This document shows, piece by piece, positions 1-11,610 of a stretch of DNA of 64,000 nucleotides. This stretch comes from Megalopta genalis (lineage: Eukaryota > Arthropoda > Insecta > Hymenoptera > Halictidae): positions 496,001 to 560,000 of the forward strand of contig NW_027476159.1 of assembly GCF_051020955.1 (NCBI RefSeq), read 5' to 3'. Within the stretch, counting starts at the first letter, position 1. Every line of letters starts with the position of its first letter. Both the position numbers and the translations under genes were made by a program. The notes beneath the pieces were generated by a model, which did no database searches, had not been told where the DNA came from, and was given only the letters and a program-made list of their open reading frames with translations.

Positions 1-199
1 TAAGAAACTAAGAAACTAAGAAACTAAGAAACGAAGAAACTGACAAACTGACAAACTGACAAACTGACAAACTGACAAACTAAGAAACTAAGAAACTAAG
101 AAACTAAGAAACTAAGAAACTAAGAAACTTAGAAACTAAGAAACTAAGAAACTAAGAAACTAAGAAACTAAGAAACTAAGAAACTAAGAAACTAAGAAA

Positions 200-424
200 C
201 TTAGAAACTAAGAAACTAAGAAACGTAGAAACGTAGAAACTAAGAAACTAAGAAACTAAGAAACTAAGATACTAAGAAACTAAGAAACTAAGAAACTAAG
301 AAACTGAGAAACTGAGAAACTAAGAGACTGAGGAACTGAGAAACTAAGAAACGAACAAACTGACAAACTAAGAAACTAAGAAACTAAGAAACGATCAAAC
401 TGACAAACTGACAAACTGACAAAC
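200..424. repeat. HOR pair, copy 1 (partner 1,423-1,655)
   Basis: Ordered markers shared with the partner are two CGTAG units, two TGAG units, GAGAC, GAGG, a CGAAC head with one TGAC, and a rare CGATC head followed by TGAC units. The CGATC unit was seen only at 392 and 1623, so it marks this pair specifically. The copies are not identical: the partner has one CGAAG change and a GATA in place of the first GACA. Confidence 0.8.
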
Positions 425-1130
425 TAAGAAACTAAGAAACTAAGAAACTAAGAAACGAAGAAACTGACAAACTGACAAACAGACAAACTAAGAAACTAAG
501 AAACTAAGAAACTAACAAACTAAGAAACTAAGAAACTTAGAAACTAAGAAACTAGGAAACTAAGAAACTAAGAAACTAAGAAACTAAGAAACTAAGAAAC
601 TTAGAAACTAAGAAACTAGGAAACTAAGAAACTAAGAAACTAAGAAACTGAGAAACTGAGAAACTAAGAGACTGAGGAACTTAGAAACTAAGAAACGAAC
701 AAACTGACAAACTAAGAAACTAAGAAACTAAGAAACGAACAAACTGATAAACTGACAAACTGACAAACTAAGAAACTAAGAAACTAAGAAACTAAGAAAC
801 TAAGAAACTAAGAAACTAAGAAACTAAGAAATTAAGAAACTAAGAAAGTAAGAAACTAAGAAACTAAGAAACTAAGAAACTAAGAAACTAGGAAACTAAG
901 AAACTAGGAAACTAAGAAACTAAGAAACTAAGAATCTAAGAAACTAAGAAACTAAGAAACTAAGAAACTAAGAAACTAAGAAACTAAGAAACTAAGAAAC
1001 TCAGAGACTTAGAAACTAAGAGACTGAGAAACTGAGAAACTAAGAAACGAACAAACTGACAAACTAAGAAACTAAGAAACTAAGAAACTAAGGAACTAAG
1101 AAACGAACAAACTGACAAACTAAGAAACTA
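421..1130. repeat. 1.93-1.95 kb HOR, copy 1 (partner 2,381-3,110)
   Basis: Markers in order are a CGAAG head with TGAC units, TAGG, TTAG, TGAG pair, GAGAC, GAGG followed by TTAG, CGAAC with one TGAC, CGAAC with GATA, ATTAAG, GTAAG, two TAGG, AATC, and GAGAC before a CGAAC block. The same order recurs from 2,381. The GAGAC marker offset is 1,927 bp (241 units minus one base), and the ATTAAG offset is 1,951 bp because the second copy holds three more pure units. Confidence 0.82.
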
Positions 1131-1263
1131 AGAAACTAAGAAACTAAGAAACTAAGAAACTAAGAAACTAAGAAACTAAGAAACTAAGAAACGAACAAAC
1201 TGACAAACTGACAAACTGACAAACTAAGAAACTAAGAAACTAAGAAACTAAGAAACTATGAAA

Positions 1264-1302
1264 CGAACAACTGACAAATTGACAAACTGACAAACTATGA
1301 AA
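1264..1302. repeat. CGAAC/TGAC block with a 1-bp deletion
   Basis: The head unit here is CGAACAA, followed directly by CTGAC, so one A is missing and the register shifts by -1. One following unit is TTGACAAA. This is the first register break in the window and explains why HOR spacings spanning it are one less than a multiple of 8. Confidence 0.85.
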
Positions 1303-1422
1303 CTAAGAAACTAAGAAACTAAGAAACTAAGAAACTAAGAAACTAAGAAACTAAGAAACGAACAAACTGACAAACTGACAAACTGGCAAACTAAGAAACT
1401 AAGAAACTAAGAAACTAAGAAA

Positions 1423-1655
1423 CTTAGAAACTAAGAAACTAAGAAACGTAGAAACGTAGAAACTAAGAAACTAAGAAACTAAGAAACTAAGAAACTAAGA
1501 AACTAAGAAACTAAGAAACTAAGAAACTAAGAAACTGAGAAACTGAGAAACTAAGAGACTGAGGAACTGAGAAACTAAGAAACGAACAAACTGACAAACT
1601 AAGAAACGAAGAAACTAAGAAACGATCAAACTGATAAACTGACAAACTGACAAAC
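1423..1655. repeat. HOR pair, copy 2 (partner 200-424)
   Basis: This is the same marker order as the left partner (CGTAG twice, TGAG pair, GAGAC, GAGG, CGAAC, CGATC), offset by 1,223-1,231 bp. Most of the offset equals 153-154 units. The missing base comes from the shortened unit at about 1264-1272. Confidence 0.8.
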
Positions 1656-1862
1656 TAAGAAACTAAGAAACTAAGAAACTAAGAAACTAAGAAACTAAGA
1701 AACTAAGAAACGAACAAACTGACAAACTGACAAACTGACAAACTGACAAACTAAGAAACTAAGAAACTAAGAAACTAAGAAACTAAGAAACTAAGAAACT
1801 TAGAAACTAAGAAACTAAGAAGCTAAGAAACTAAGAATCTAAGAAACTAAGAAACTAGGAAA

Positions 1863-2015
1863 CTGAGAAACTGAGAAACTGAGAAACTGAGAAACTGAGA
1901 AACTGAGAAACTGAGAAACTGAGAAACTGAGAAACTGAGAAACTGAGATACTGAGAAACTGAGATACTGAGAAACTGAGAAACTGAGAAACAGAGAAACT
2001 GAGGAACTGAGAAAC
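1863..2015. repeat. TGAG run with GATAC units
   Basis: This is a run of about 19 CTGAGAAA units with two GATAC variants, one CAGAG and one GAGGAAC near the right end. A canonical unit and a unit containing AAAATTAG follow. The minus strand of a pure TGAG run has no stop codon, so it appears open there, but no ATG is present and the run ends after about 150 bases. I do not regard it as coding. Confidence 0.88.
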
Positions 2016-2160
2016 TAAGAAAATTAGAAACTAAGAAACTAAGAAACTAAGAAACTAAGAAACTAAGAAACGAACAAACTGACAAACTGACAAACTAAGA
2101 AACTAAGAAACTAAGAAACTAAGAAACTAAGAAACTAAGAAACTAAGAAACTAAGAAACT

Positions 2161-2520
2161 GAGAAACTAAGAAACTAAGAAACTAAGAAACTAAGAAACT
2201 AACAAACTAAGAAACTAAGAAACTAACAAACTAAGAAACTGAGAAACTAGGAAATTAAGAAACTAAGAAACTAAGAAACTTAGAAACTAAGAAACTAAGA
2301 AACGAACAAACTGACAAACTGACAAACTGACAAACTAAGAAACTAAGAAACTAAGAAACTAAGAAACTAAGAAACTAAGAAACTAAGAAACGAAGAAACT
2401 GACAAACTGACAAACTGACAAACTAAGAAACTAAGAAACTAAGAAACTAAGAAACTAAGAAACTAAGAAACTTAGAAACTAAGAAACTAAGAAACTAAGA
2501 AACTAAGAAACTAAGAAACT
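2161..2520. repeat. 2,320-bp HOR, copy 1
   Basis: The order is a single TGAG, two TAACAAAC units, TGAG, TAGG, ATTAAG, TTAG, CGAAC with three TGAC units, then a CGAAG head with three TGAC units. It matches 4,481-4,840 at an offset of exactly 290 units, apart from one base (ATTAAG here, canonical there). Confidence 0.85.
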
Positions 2521-3110
2521 AAGAAACTTAGAAACTAAGAAACTAGGAAACTAAGAAACTAAGAAACTAAGAAACTGAGAAACTGAGAAACTAAGAGACT
2601 GAGGAACTTAGAAACTAAGAAACGAACAAACTGACAAACTAAGAAACTAAGAAACTAAGAAACGAACAAACTGATAAACTGACAAACTGACAAACTAAGA
2701 AACTAAGAAACTAAGAAACTAAGAAACTAAGAAACTAAGAAACTAAGAAACTAAGAAACTAAGAAACTAAGAAACTAAGAAATTAAGAAACTAAGAAAGT
2801 AAGAAACTAAGAAACTAAGAAACTAAGAAACTAAGAAACTAGGAAACTAAGAAACTAGGAAACTAAGAAACTAAGAAACTAAGAATCTAAGAAACTAAGA
2901 AACTAAGAAACTAAGAAACTAAGAAACTAAGAAACTAAGAAACTAAGAAACTAAGAAACTAAGAAACTAAGAATCTAAGAAACTAAGAAACTCAGAAACT
3001 GAGAAACTAAGAGACTGAGAAACTGAGAAACTAAGAAACGAACAAACTGACAAACTAAGAAACTAAGAAACTAAGAAACTAAGGAACTAAGAAACGAACA
3101 AACTGGCAAA
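2381..3110. repeat. 1.93-1.95 kb HOR, copy 2
   Basis: This repeats the marker series of 421-1,130 unit for unit except for the lengths of pure TAAGAAAC runs. Run length differs while marker order is kept, the usual pattern when short unequal exchanges act inside an older block duplication. Confidence 0.82.
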
Positions 3111-3342
3111 CTAAGAAACTAAGAAACTAAGAAACTAAGAAACTAAGAAACGAACAAACTGACAAACTGACAAACTGACAAACTAAGAAACTAAGAAACT
3201 AAGAAACTAAGAAACTAAGAAACTAAGAAACTAAGAAACTAAGAAACGAACAAACTGACAAACTGACAAACTGACAAACTAAGAAACTAAGAAACTAAGA
3301 AACTAAGAAACTAAGAAACTAAGAAACTAAGAAACTAAGAAA

Positions 3343-3510
3343 CTGAGAAACTGAGAAACTGAGAAACTGAGAAATTGATATACTGAGAAACTGAGATACT
3401 GAGAAACTGAGAAACTGAGAAACTGAGAAACTGGGAAACTGAAAAACTGAGAAACTGAGAAACTGAGAAACTGAGAAACTGAGAAACTGAGGAACTGAGA
3501 AACTGAGAAA
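3343..3510. repeat. TGAG run, copy 1 of 776-bp pair
   Basis: About 21 units of TGAG type containing GATATAC, GATAC, GGG and GAAAAAC variants. The same rare variants occur at 4,119-4,270 at a constant 776-bp (97-unit) offset: GATATAC at 3,377 and 4,153, the GGG unit at 3,433 and 4,209. Confidence 0.88.
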
Positions 3511-4118
3511 CTAAGAAACTAAGAAATTAAGGAACTAAGAAACTCAGAAACTAAGAAAATAAGAAACTAAGAAACTAAGAAACTAAGAAACTAAGAAACT
3601 AAGAAACTAAGAAACTAAGAAACTAGGAAACTAAGAAACTAGGAAACTAAGAAACTAAGAAACTAAGAAACTAAGAAACTAAGAAACTAAGAAACTAAGA
3701 AACTAAGAAACTAGGAAACTAAGAAACTAAGAAACAAAGAAACTAAGAAACTAAGACACTAAGAAACTAAGAAACTAAGAAACTAAGAAACTGAGAAACT
3801 GAGAGACTGATAGACTGAGAAACTGAGAAACTGAGATACTGAGAAACTGAGAAACTGAGAAACTGCGAATCTGAGGAATTGAGAAACTAAGAAAATTAGA
3901 AACTAAGAAACAAAGAAACAAAGAAACAAAGAAACTAAGAAACTAAGAAACTAAGAAACTAAGAAACTAAGAAACTAAGAAACTAAGAAACTAAGAAACT
4001 AAGAAACTAAGAAACTAAGAAACTAACAAACTAAGAAACTTAGAAACTAAGAAACTAAGAAACTAAGAAACTTAGAAACTAAGAAACTAAGAAACTAAGA
4101 AACTAAGAAACTAAGAAA

Positions 4119-4270
4119 CTGAGAAACTGAGAAACTGAGAAACTGAGAAACTGATATACTGAGAAACTGAGATACTGAGAAACTGAGAAACTGAGAAACT
4201 GAGAAACTGGGAAACTGAAAAACTGAGAAACTGAGAAACTGAGAAACTGAGAAACTGAGAAACTGAGAAA
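4119..4270. repeat. TGAG run, copy 2 of 776-bp pair
   Basis: This carries the GATATAC, GATAC, GGG and GAAAAAC variants of the run at 3,343 at the same relative positions. It is two units shorter and lacks the GAGG unit near its right end. Confidence 0.88.
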
Positions 4271-4480
4271 CTAAGAAACTAAGAAACTAAGAAACTAAGA
4301 AACTAAGAAACTAAGAAACTAAGAAACTAAGAAACGAACAAACTGACAAACTGACAAACTAAGAAACTAAGAAACTAAGAAACTAAGAAACTAAGAAACT
4401 AAGAAACTAAGAAACTAAGAAACTAAGAAACTAAGAAACTAAGAAACTAAGAAACTAAGAAACTAAGAAACTAAGAAACT

Positions 4481-4840
4481 GAGAAACTAAGAAACTAAGA
4501 AACTAAGAAACTAAGAAACTAACAAACTAAGAAACTAAGAAACTAACAAACTAAGAAACTGAGAAACTAGGAAACTAAGAAACTAAGAAACTAAGAAACT
4601 TAGAAACTAAGAAACTAAGAAACGAACAAACTGACAAACTGACAAACTGACAAACTAAGAAACTAAGAAACTAAGAAACTAAGAAACTAAGAAACTAAGA
4701 AACTAAGAAACGAAGAAACTGACAAACTGACAAACTGACAAACTAAGAAACTAAGAAACTAAGAAACTAAGAAACTAAGAAACTAAGAAACTTAGAAACT
4801 AAGAAACTAAGAAACTAAGAAACTAAGAAACTAAGAAACT
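4481..4840. repeat. 2,320-bp HOR, copy 2
   Basis: This is the partner of 2,161-2,520 with the same ordered markers. The fixed offset across about 360 bases means no unit was gained or lost inside it after duplication. Confidence 0.85.
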
Positions 4841-5296
4841 AAGAAACTAGGAAACTTAGAAACTAAGAAACTAGGAAACTAAGAAACTAAGAAACTAAGA
4901 AACTGAGAAAGTGAGAAACTAAGAGACTGAGGAACTGAGAAACTAAGAAACGAACAAACTGACAAACTAAGAAACTAAGAAACTAAGAAACGAACAAACT
5001 GATAAACTGACAAACTGACAAACTAAGAAACTAAGAAACTAAGAAACTAAGAAACTAAGAAACTAAGAAACTAAGAAACTAAGAAACTAAGAAACTAAGA
5101 AACTAAGAAACGAACAAACTGACAAACTGACAAACTGACAAACTGACAAACTAAGAAACTAAGAAACTAAGAAACTAAGAAACTTAGAGACTAAGAAACT
5201 AAGAAACTAAGAAACTAAGAAACTAAGAAACTTAGAAACTTAGAAACTTAGAAACTAAGAAACTAAGAAACTAAGAAACTAAGAAACTAAGAAACT
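4761..5296. repeat. Long-range duplication, left copy (partner 25,321-25,856)
   Basis: Line-by-line comparison shows that this stretch of about 540 bases matches 25,321-25,856 at a fixed offset of 20,560 bp (2,570 units). Shared private markers include GAAAGTGAG, GAGAC-GAGG, CGAAC with GATA, a four-unit TGAC block, TTAGAGAC and three TTAG units in a row. The match breaks near 5,290, where this copy enters a TGAG run and the partner has a single TGAG. It links two parts of the array with otherwise different HOR content. Confidence 0.85.
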
Positions 5297-6078
5297 GAGA
5301 AACTGAGAAACTGAGAAACTGAGAAACTGAGAAACTGAGAAACTGAGAAACTAAGAAACTAAGAAACTAAGAAACTAAGAAACTTAGATACTAAGAAACT
5401 AAGAAACTAAGAAACTAAGAAACTAAGAAACTAAGAAACTAAGAAACTAAGAAACTAAGAACTAAGAAACTAAGAAACTAAGAAACTAAGAAACTAAGAA
5501 ACTGAGAAACTGAGAAACTGAGAAACTGAGAAACTGAGAAACTGAGAAACTGAGAAACTAAGAAACTAAGAAACTAATAAACTATGAAACTTAGAAACTA
5601 AGAAACTAAGAAAATAAGAAACTAAGAAACTAACAAACTAAGAAACTAAGAAACTAAGAAACTAAGAAACTAAGAAACTAAGAAACTAAGAAACTAAGAA
5701 ACTAAGAAACTAAGAAACTAAGAAACTAAGAAACTAAGAAACTAAGAAACTAAGAAACTAAGAAACTAAGAAACTAAGAAACTAAGAAACTACGAAACTA
5801 AGAAACTAAGAAACTAAGAAACTAAGAAACTAAGAAACTAAGAAACTAAGAAACTAAGAAACTAAGAAACTAAGAAACTAAGAAACTAAGAAACTAAGAA
5901 ACTAAGAAACTAAGAAACTAAGAAACTAAGAAACTAAGAAACTAAGAAACTAAGAAACTAAGAAACTAAGAAACTATGAAACTAAGAAACTGAGAAACTA
6001 AGAAACTAAGAAACTAAGAAACTAAGAAGCTAAGAAACTAAGAAACAAAGAAACTAAGAAACTAAGAAACTAAGAAAC

Positions 6079-6132
6079 TAAAAACTAAGAAACTAAGAAA
6101 CTAGGAAACTAGGAAACTAGGAAACTAGGAAA
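6079..6132. repeat. TAAAAAC 7-mer and TAGG quartet
   Basis: A 7-bp unit (G deleted from TAAGAAAC) is followed by two canonical units and four CTAGGAAA units. The same arrangement recurs at 7,380 (four TAGG), 9,882 (five) and 10,521 (five). The shared deletion shows that all four descend from one mutated founder. Confidence 0.9.
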
Positions 6133-6230
6133 CTAAGAAACTAAGAAACTAAGGAACTAAGAAACGAACAAACTGACAAACTAAGAAACTAAGAAACTAA
6201 GAAACTAAGAAACTAAGAAACTAAGAAACT

Positions 6231-6548
6231 AAGAAACGAACAAACTGACAAACTGACAAACTGACAAACTAAGAAACTAAGAAACTAAGAAACTAAGAAA
6301 CTAAGAAACGAACAAACTGACAAACTGACAAACTGACAAACTAAGAAACTAAGAAACTAAGAAACTAAGAAACTAAGAAACTAAGAAACTAAGAAACTAA
6401 GAAACGAACAAACTGACAAACTGACAAACTGGCAAACTAAGAAACTGAGAAACTAACAAACTAAGAAACTTATAAACTAAGAAACTAAGAAACTAAGAAA
6501 CTAAGAACTAAGAAACTAAGAAACTAAGAAACTAAGAAACTAAGAAAC
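6231..6548. repeat. 319-bp tandem duplication, copy 1
   Basis: This segment contains CGAAC with three TGAC units, a second block ending in a GGCAAAC unit, TAACAAAC, a TTATAAAC unit and a 7-bp TAAGAAC. The same series follows at about 6,550-6,865. The GGC units at 6,431 and 6,750 are 319 bp apart: 40 units minus the base missing from the 7-bp unit. Confidence 0.85.
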
Positions 6549-6866
6549 GAACAAACTGACAAACTGACAAACTGACAAACTAAGAAACTAAGAAACTAAG
6601 AAACTAAGAAACTAAGAAACGAACAAACTGACAAACTGACAAACTGACAAACTAAGAAACTAAGAAACTAAGAAACTAAGAAACTAAGAAACTAAGAAAC
6701 TAAGAAACTAAGAAACTAAGAAACGAACAAACTGACAAACTGACAAACTGGCAAACTAAGAAACTGAGAAACTAACAAACTAAGAAACTTATAAACTAAG
6801 AAACTAAGAAACTAAGAAACTAAGAACTAAGAAACTAAGAAACTAAGAAACTAAGAAACTAAGAAA
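6549..6866. repeat. 319-bp tandem duplication, copy 2
   Basis: This is the partner of 6,231-6,548 and includes the same 7-bp TAAGAAC at about 6,825, so the one-base loss preceded the duplication. Confidence 0.85.
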
Positions 6867-8449
6867 CTGAGAAACTGAGAAACTCAGAAACTGAGAAACT
6901 GAGAAACTGAGAAACTGAGAAACTGAGAAACTGAGAAACTAAGAAACTAAGAAACTAATAAACTATGAAACTTAGAAACTAAGAAACTAAGAAAATAAGA
7001 AACTAAGAAACTAAGAAACTAAGAAACTAAGAAACTAAGAAACTAAGAAACTAAGAAACTAAGAAACTAAGAAACTAAGAAACTAAGAAACTAAGAAACT
7101 AAGAAACTAAGAAACTAAGAAACTAAGGAACTAAGAAACTAAGAAACTAAGAAACTAAGAAACTAAGAAACTAAGAAACTAAGAAACTAAGAAACTAAGA
7201 AACTAAGAAACTAAGAAACTAAGAAACTAAGAAACTAAGAAACTAAGAAACTAAGAAACTAAGAAACTAAGAAACTATGAAACTAAGAAACTGAGAAACT
7301 AAGAAACTAAGAAACTAAGAAACTAAGAAGCTAAGAAACTAAGAAACAAAGAAACTAAGAAACTAAGAAACTAAGAAACTAAAAACTAAGAAACTAAGAA
7401 ACTAGGAAACTAGGAAACTAGGAAACTAGGAAACTAAGAAACTAAGAAACTAAGGAACTAAGAAACGAACAAACTGACAAACTAAGAAACTAAGAAACTA
7501 AGAAACTAAGAAACGAACAAACTGACAAACTGACAAACTGACAAACTAAGAAACTAAGAAACTAAGAAACTAAGAAACTAAGAAACTAAGAAACTAAGAA
7601 ACGAACAAACTGACAAACTGACAAACTGACAAACTAAGAAACTAAGAAACTAAGAAACTAAGAAACTAAGAAACTAAGAAGCTAAGAAACTAAGAAACGA
7701 ACAAACTGACAAACTGACAAACTGGCAAACTAAGAAACTAAGAAACTAACAAACTAAGAAACTTAGAAACTAAGAAACTAAGAAACTAAGAAACTTAGAA
7801 ACTAAGAAACTAAGAAACTAAGAAACTGAGAAACTGAGAAACTAAGAGACTGAGGAACTGAGAAACTAAGAAACGAACAAACTGACAAACTAAGAAACTA
7901 AGAAACTAAGAAACGAAAAAACTGATAAACTGACAAACTGACAAACTAAGAAACTAAGAAACTAAGAAACTAAGAAACTAAGAAACTAAGAAACGAACAA
8001 ACTGACAAACTGACAAACTGACAAACTGACAAACTAAGAAACTAAGAAACTAAGAAACTAAGAAACTTAGAAACTATGAAACTAAGAAACTAAGAAACTA
8101 AGAAATTAAGAAACTAAGAAACTAAGAAACTTAGAAACTGAGAAACTAAGAAACTAAGAAACTAAGAAACTAAGAAACTAAGAAACTGAGAAACTGAGAA
8201 ACTGAGAAACTGAGAAACTGAGAAACAGAGAAACTGAGAAACTGAGAAACTAAGAAACTAAGGAACTAAGAAACTAAGAAACTTAGATACTAAGAAACTA
8301 AGAAACTAAGAAACTAGGAAACTAAGAAACTAGGATACTAAGAAACTAAGAAACTAAGAAACTAAGAAACAAAGAAACTAAGAAACTAAGAAACTAAGAA
8401 ACTAAGAAACTAAGAAACTAAGAAACTAAGAAACTAAGAAACTAGGAAA

Positions 8450-8601
8450 CTGAGAAACTGAGAAACTGAGAAACTGAGAAACTGAGAAACTGAGAAACTG
8501 AGAAACTGAGAAACTGAGAAACTGAGAAACTGAGATACTGAGAAACTGAGATACTGAGAAACTGAGAAACTGAGAAACTGAGAAACTGAGGAACTGAGAA
8601 A
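8450..8601. repeat. TGAG cassette with AAAATTAG right border
   Basis: A 19-unit TGAG run with two GATAC units and a GAGG near the right end is followed by an AAAATTAG unit, a few canonical units, then CGAAC with two TGAC units. The same ordered cassette occurs at 1,863, 11,719, 13,055, 15,223, 15,999 and 17,855. Confidence 0.88.
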
Positions 8602-11340
8602 CTAAGAAAATTAGAAACTAAGAAACTAAGAAACTAAGAAACTAAGAAACGAACAAACTGACAAACTGACAAACTAAGAAACTAAGAAACTAAGAAACTA
8701 AGAAACTAAGAAACTAAGAAACTAAGAAACTGAGAAACTAAGAAACTAAGAAACTAAGAAACTAAGAAACTAACAAACTAAGAAACTGAGAAACTAAGAA
8801 ACTAAGAAACTGAGAAACTGAGAAACTAAGAGACTGAGGAACTGAGAAACAAAGAAACGAACAAACTGACAAACTAAGAAACTAAGAAACTAAGAAACGA
8901 AAAAACTGATAAACTGACAAACTGACAAACTAAGAAACTAAGAAACTAAGAAACTAAGAAACTAAGAAACTAAGAAACGAACAAACTGACAAACTGACAA
9001 ACTAAGAAACTAAGAAACTAAGAAACTAAGAAACTTAGAAACTAAGAAACTAAGAAACTAAGAAACTAAGAAACGAACAAACTGACAAACTGACAAACTG
9101 ACAAACTGTCAAACTAAGAAACTAAGAAACTAACAAACTAAGAAACTTAGAAACTAAGAAACTAAGAAACGAACAAACTGACAAACTGACAAACTGGCAA
9201 ACTAAGAAACTAAGAAACTAACAAACTAAGAAACTTAGAAACTAAGAAACTAAGAAACTAAGAAACTAAGAACTAAGAAACTAAGAAACTAAGAAACTAA
9301 GAAACTAAGAAACTGAGAAACTGAGAAACTGAGAAACTGAGAAACTGAGAAACTGAGAAACTGAGAAACTGAGAAACTGAGAAACTGAGAAACTGAGAAA
9401 CTGAGAAACTAAGAAACTAAGAAACTAATAAACTATGAAACTTAGAAACTAAGAAACTAAGAAAATAAGAAACTAAGAAACTAAGAAACTAAGAAACTAA
9501 GAAACTAAGAAACTAAGAAACTAAGAAACTAAGAAACTAAGAAACTAAGAAACTAAGAAACTAAGAAACTAAGAAACTAAGAAACTAAGAAACTAAGAAA
9601 CTAAGAAACTAAGAAACTAAGAAACTAAGAAACTAAGAAACTAAGAAACTAAGAAACTAAGAAACTGAGAAACTAAGAAACTAAGAAACTAAGAAACTAA
9701 GAAACTAAGAAACTAAGAAACTAAGAAACTAAGAAACTAAGAAACTAAGAAACTAAGAAACTAAGAAACTAAGAAACTATGAAACTAAGAAACTGAGAAA
9801 CTAAGAAACTAAGAAACTAAGAAACTAAGAAGCTAAGAAACTAAGAAACAAAGAAACTAAGAAACTAAGAAACTAAGAAACTAAAAACTAAGAAACTAAG
9901 AAACTAGGAAACTAGGAAACTAGGAAACTAGGAAACTAGGAAACTAAGAAACTAAGAAACTAAGGAACTAAGAAACGAACAAACTGACAAACTAAGAAAC
10001 TAAGAAACTAAGAAACTAAGAAACGAACAAACTGACAAACTGACAAACTGACAAACTAAGAAACTAAGAAACTAAGAAACTAAGAAACTAAGAAACGAAC
10101 AAACTGACAAACTGACAAACTGACAAACTAAGAAACTAAGAAACTAAGAAACTAAGAAACTAAGAAACTAAGAAACTAAGAAACTAAGAAACTAAGAAAC
10201 TAAGAAACTAAGAAACTAAGAAACTAAGAAACTAAGAAACTAAGAAACTAAGAAACGAACAAACTGACAAACTGACAAACTGGCAAACTAAGAAACTAAG
10301 AAACTAACAAAATAAGAAACTTAGAAACTAAGAAACTAAGAAACTAAGAAACTAAGAAACTTAGAAACTAAGAAACTAAGAAACTAAGAAACTAAGAAAC
10401 TAAGAAACTAAGAAACTAAGAAACTAAGAAACTAAGAAACTAAGAAACTAAGAAACTAAGAAACTAAGAAACTAAGAAACTAAGAAACTAAGAAACTAAG
10501 AAACTAAGAAACTAAGAAACTAAAAACTAAGAAACTAAGAAACTAGGAAACTAGGAAACTAGGAAACTAGGAAACTAGGAAACTAAGAAACTAAGAAACT
10601 AAGGAACTAAGAAACGAACAAACTGACAAACTAAGAAACTAAGAAACTAAGAAACTAAGAAACTAAGAAACGAACAAACTGACAAACTGACAAACTGACA
10701 AACTAAGAAACTAAGAAACTGAGAAACTAAGAAACTAAGAAACGAACAAACTGACAAACTGACAAACTGACAAACTAAGAAACTAAGAAACTAAGAAACT
10801 AAGAAACTAAGAAACTAAGAAACTAAGAAACTAAGAAACTAAGAAACTAAGAAACGAACAAACTGACAAACTGACAAACTGGCAAACTAAGAAACTAAGA
10901 AACTAACAAAATAAGAAACTTAGAAACTAAGAAACTAAGAAACTAAGAAACTTAGAAACTAAGAAACTAAGAAACTAAGAAACTAAGAAACTAAGAAACT
11001 AAGAAACTGAGAAACTGAGAAACTAAGAGACTGAGGAACTGAGAAACAAAGAAACGAACAAACTGACAAACTAAGAAACTAAGAAACTAAGAAACTAAGA
11101 AACGAAAAAACTGATAAACTGACAAACTGACAAACTAAGAAACTAAGAAACTAAGAAACTAAGAAACTAAGAAACGAACAAACTGACAAACTGACAAACT
11201 GACAAACTGACAAACTAAGAAACTAAGAAACTAAGAAACTAAGAAACTTAGAAACTAAGAAACTAAGAAATTAAGAAACTAAGAAACTAAGAAACTTAGA
11301 AACTGAGAAACTAAGAAACTAAGAAACTAAGAAACTAAGA

Positions 11341-11460
11341 AACTAAGAAACTGAGAAACTGAGAAACTGAGAAACTGAGAAACAGAGAAACTGAGAAACT
11401 GAGAAACTAAGAAACTAAGGAACTAAGAAACTAAGAAACTTAGATACTAAGAAACTAAGA
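11341..11460. repeat. Perfect 120-bp tandem duplication, copy 1
   Basis: The two 60-base rows beginning at 11,341 and 11,401 are identical to those beginning at 11,461 and 11,521. The duplicated unit spans 15 monomers with a TGAG run, a CAGAG unit, AAGG and TTAGATAC. Related loci such as 15,741-15,860 have it once, so this is a recent local duplication. Confidence 0.93.
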
Positions 11461-11580
11461 AACTAAGAAACTGAGAAACTGAGAAACTGAGAAACTGAGA
11501 AACAGAGAAACTGAGAAACTGAGAAACTAAGAAACTAAGGAACTAAGAAACTAAGAAACTTAGATACTAAGAAACTAAGA
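11461..11580. repeat. Perfect 120-bp tandem duplication, copy 2
   Basis: This is base-for-base identical to 11,341-11,460. The match then continues into the 4,280-bp HOR shared with 15,899-16,455. Confidence 0.93.
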
Positions 11581-11610
11581 AACTAAGAAACTAGGAAACT
11601 AAGAAACTAG

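Larger units (their letters stand above)
1..2040. repeat. Array segment 1: dense variant blocks, 1.23-kb HOR
   Basis: This segment has no genes. It contains CG-headed TGAC blocks at 32 (five TGAC units, CGAAG head), 352, 392 (CGATC head), 456, 696, 736, 1048, 1104, 1192, 1264, 1359, 1623 and 1711. It also contains paired CGTAG units at 224 and 232 and again at 1447 and 1455, and GAGAC-GAGG markers near 321, 663 and 1552. Markers between about 200 and 420 recur at about 1423-1650 at spacings of 1,223-1,231 bp, a multiple of 8 minus the one base lost at about 1270. A long TGAG run closes the segment. Confidence 0.9.
2041..5300. repeat. Array segment 2: 2,320-bp and 776-bp HORs
   Basis: This segment holds the second copy of the 1.93-kb HOR (2,381-3,110), three TGAG runs (3,343-3,510; 3,791-3,887; 4,119-4,270) and many CG-headed TGAC blocks. 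Markers at 2,161-2,520 recur at 4,481-4,840 with a constant 2,320-bp offset (290 units), for example CGAAG heads at 2,391 and 4,711. The right end, 4,761-5,296, is the left member of a 20.56-kb long-range duplication. Confidence 0.88.
5301..10640. repeat. Array segment 3: TAGG-quartet HORs with 7-bp units
   Basis: An HOR series here is marked in order by a TGAG run, TAATAAAC, TATG, TTAG, AAAATAAG, a long pure run, TATG, AAGC, CAAAG, a 7-bp TAAAAAC unit, four or five TAGG units, AAGG, and CG-headed TGAC blocks. Copies start near 5,500, 6,867 and 9,313, with a truncated copy near 10,380. TAATAAAC lies at 5,575, 6,956 and 9,426; TAAAAAC at 6,079, 7,380, 9,882 and 10,521. Register breaks cluster here: nearly all are single-base losses that were then copied with the HOR. 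Confidence 0.87.

Noticed and set aside
1863..2015. Reverse-strand open stretch over a TGAG run, encoding a Val-Ser-Gln-Phe-Leu-type repeat peptide
   Set aside because: It is open only because TGAG units lack the reverse TAG. There is no start codon, ribosome-binding site or unique sequence, and it ends at the first canonical unit. The same holds for the other TGAG and TGAC runs.
5980..6010. ATG codons created by TATG units on the plus strand
   Set aside because: ATG is followed by an in-frame stop within a few codons (ATG AAA CTA AGA AAC TAA). No protein is possible.
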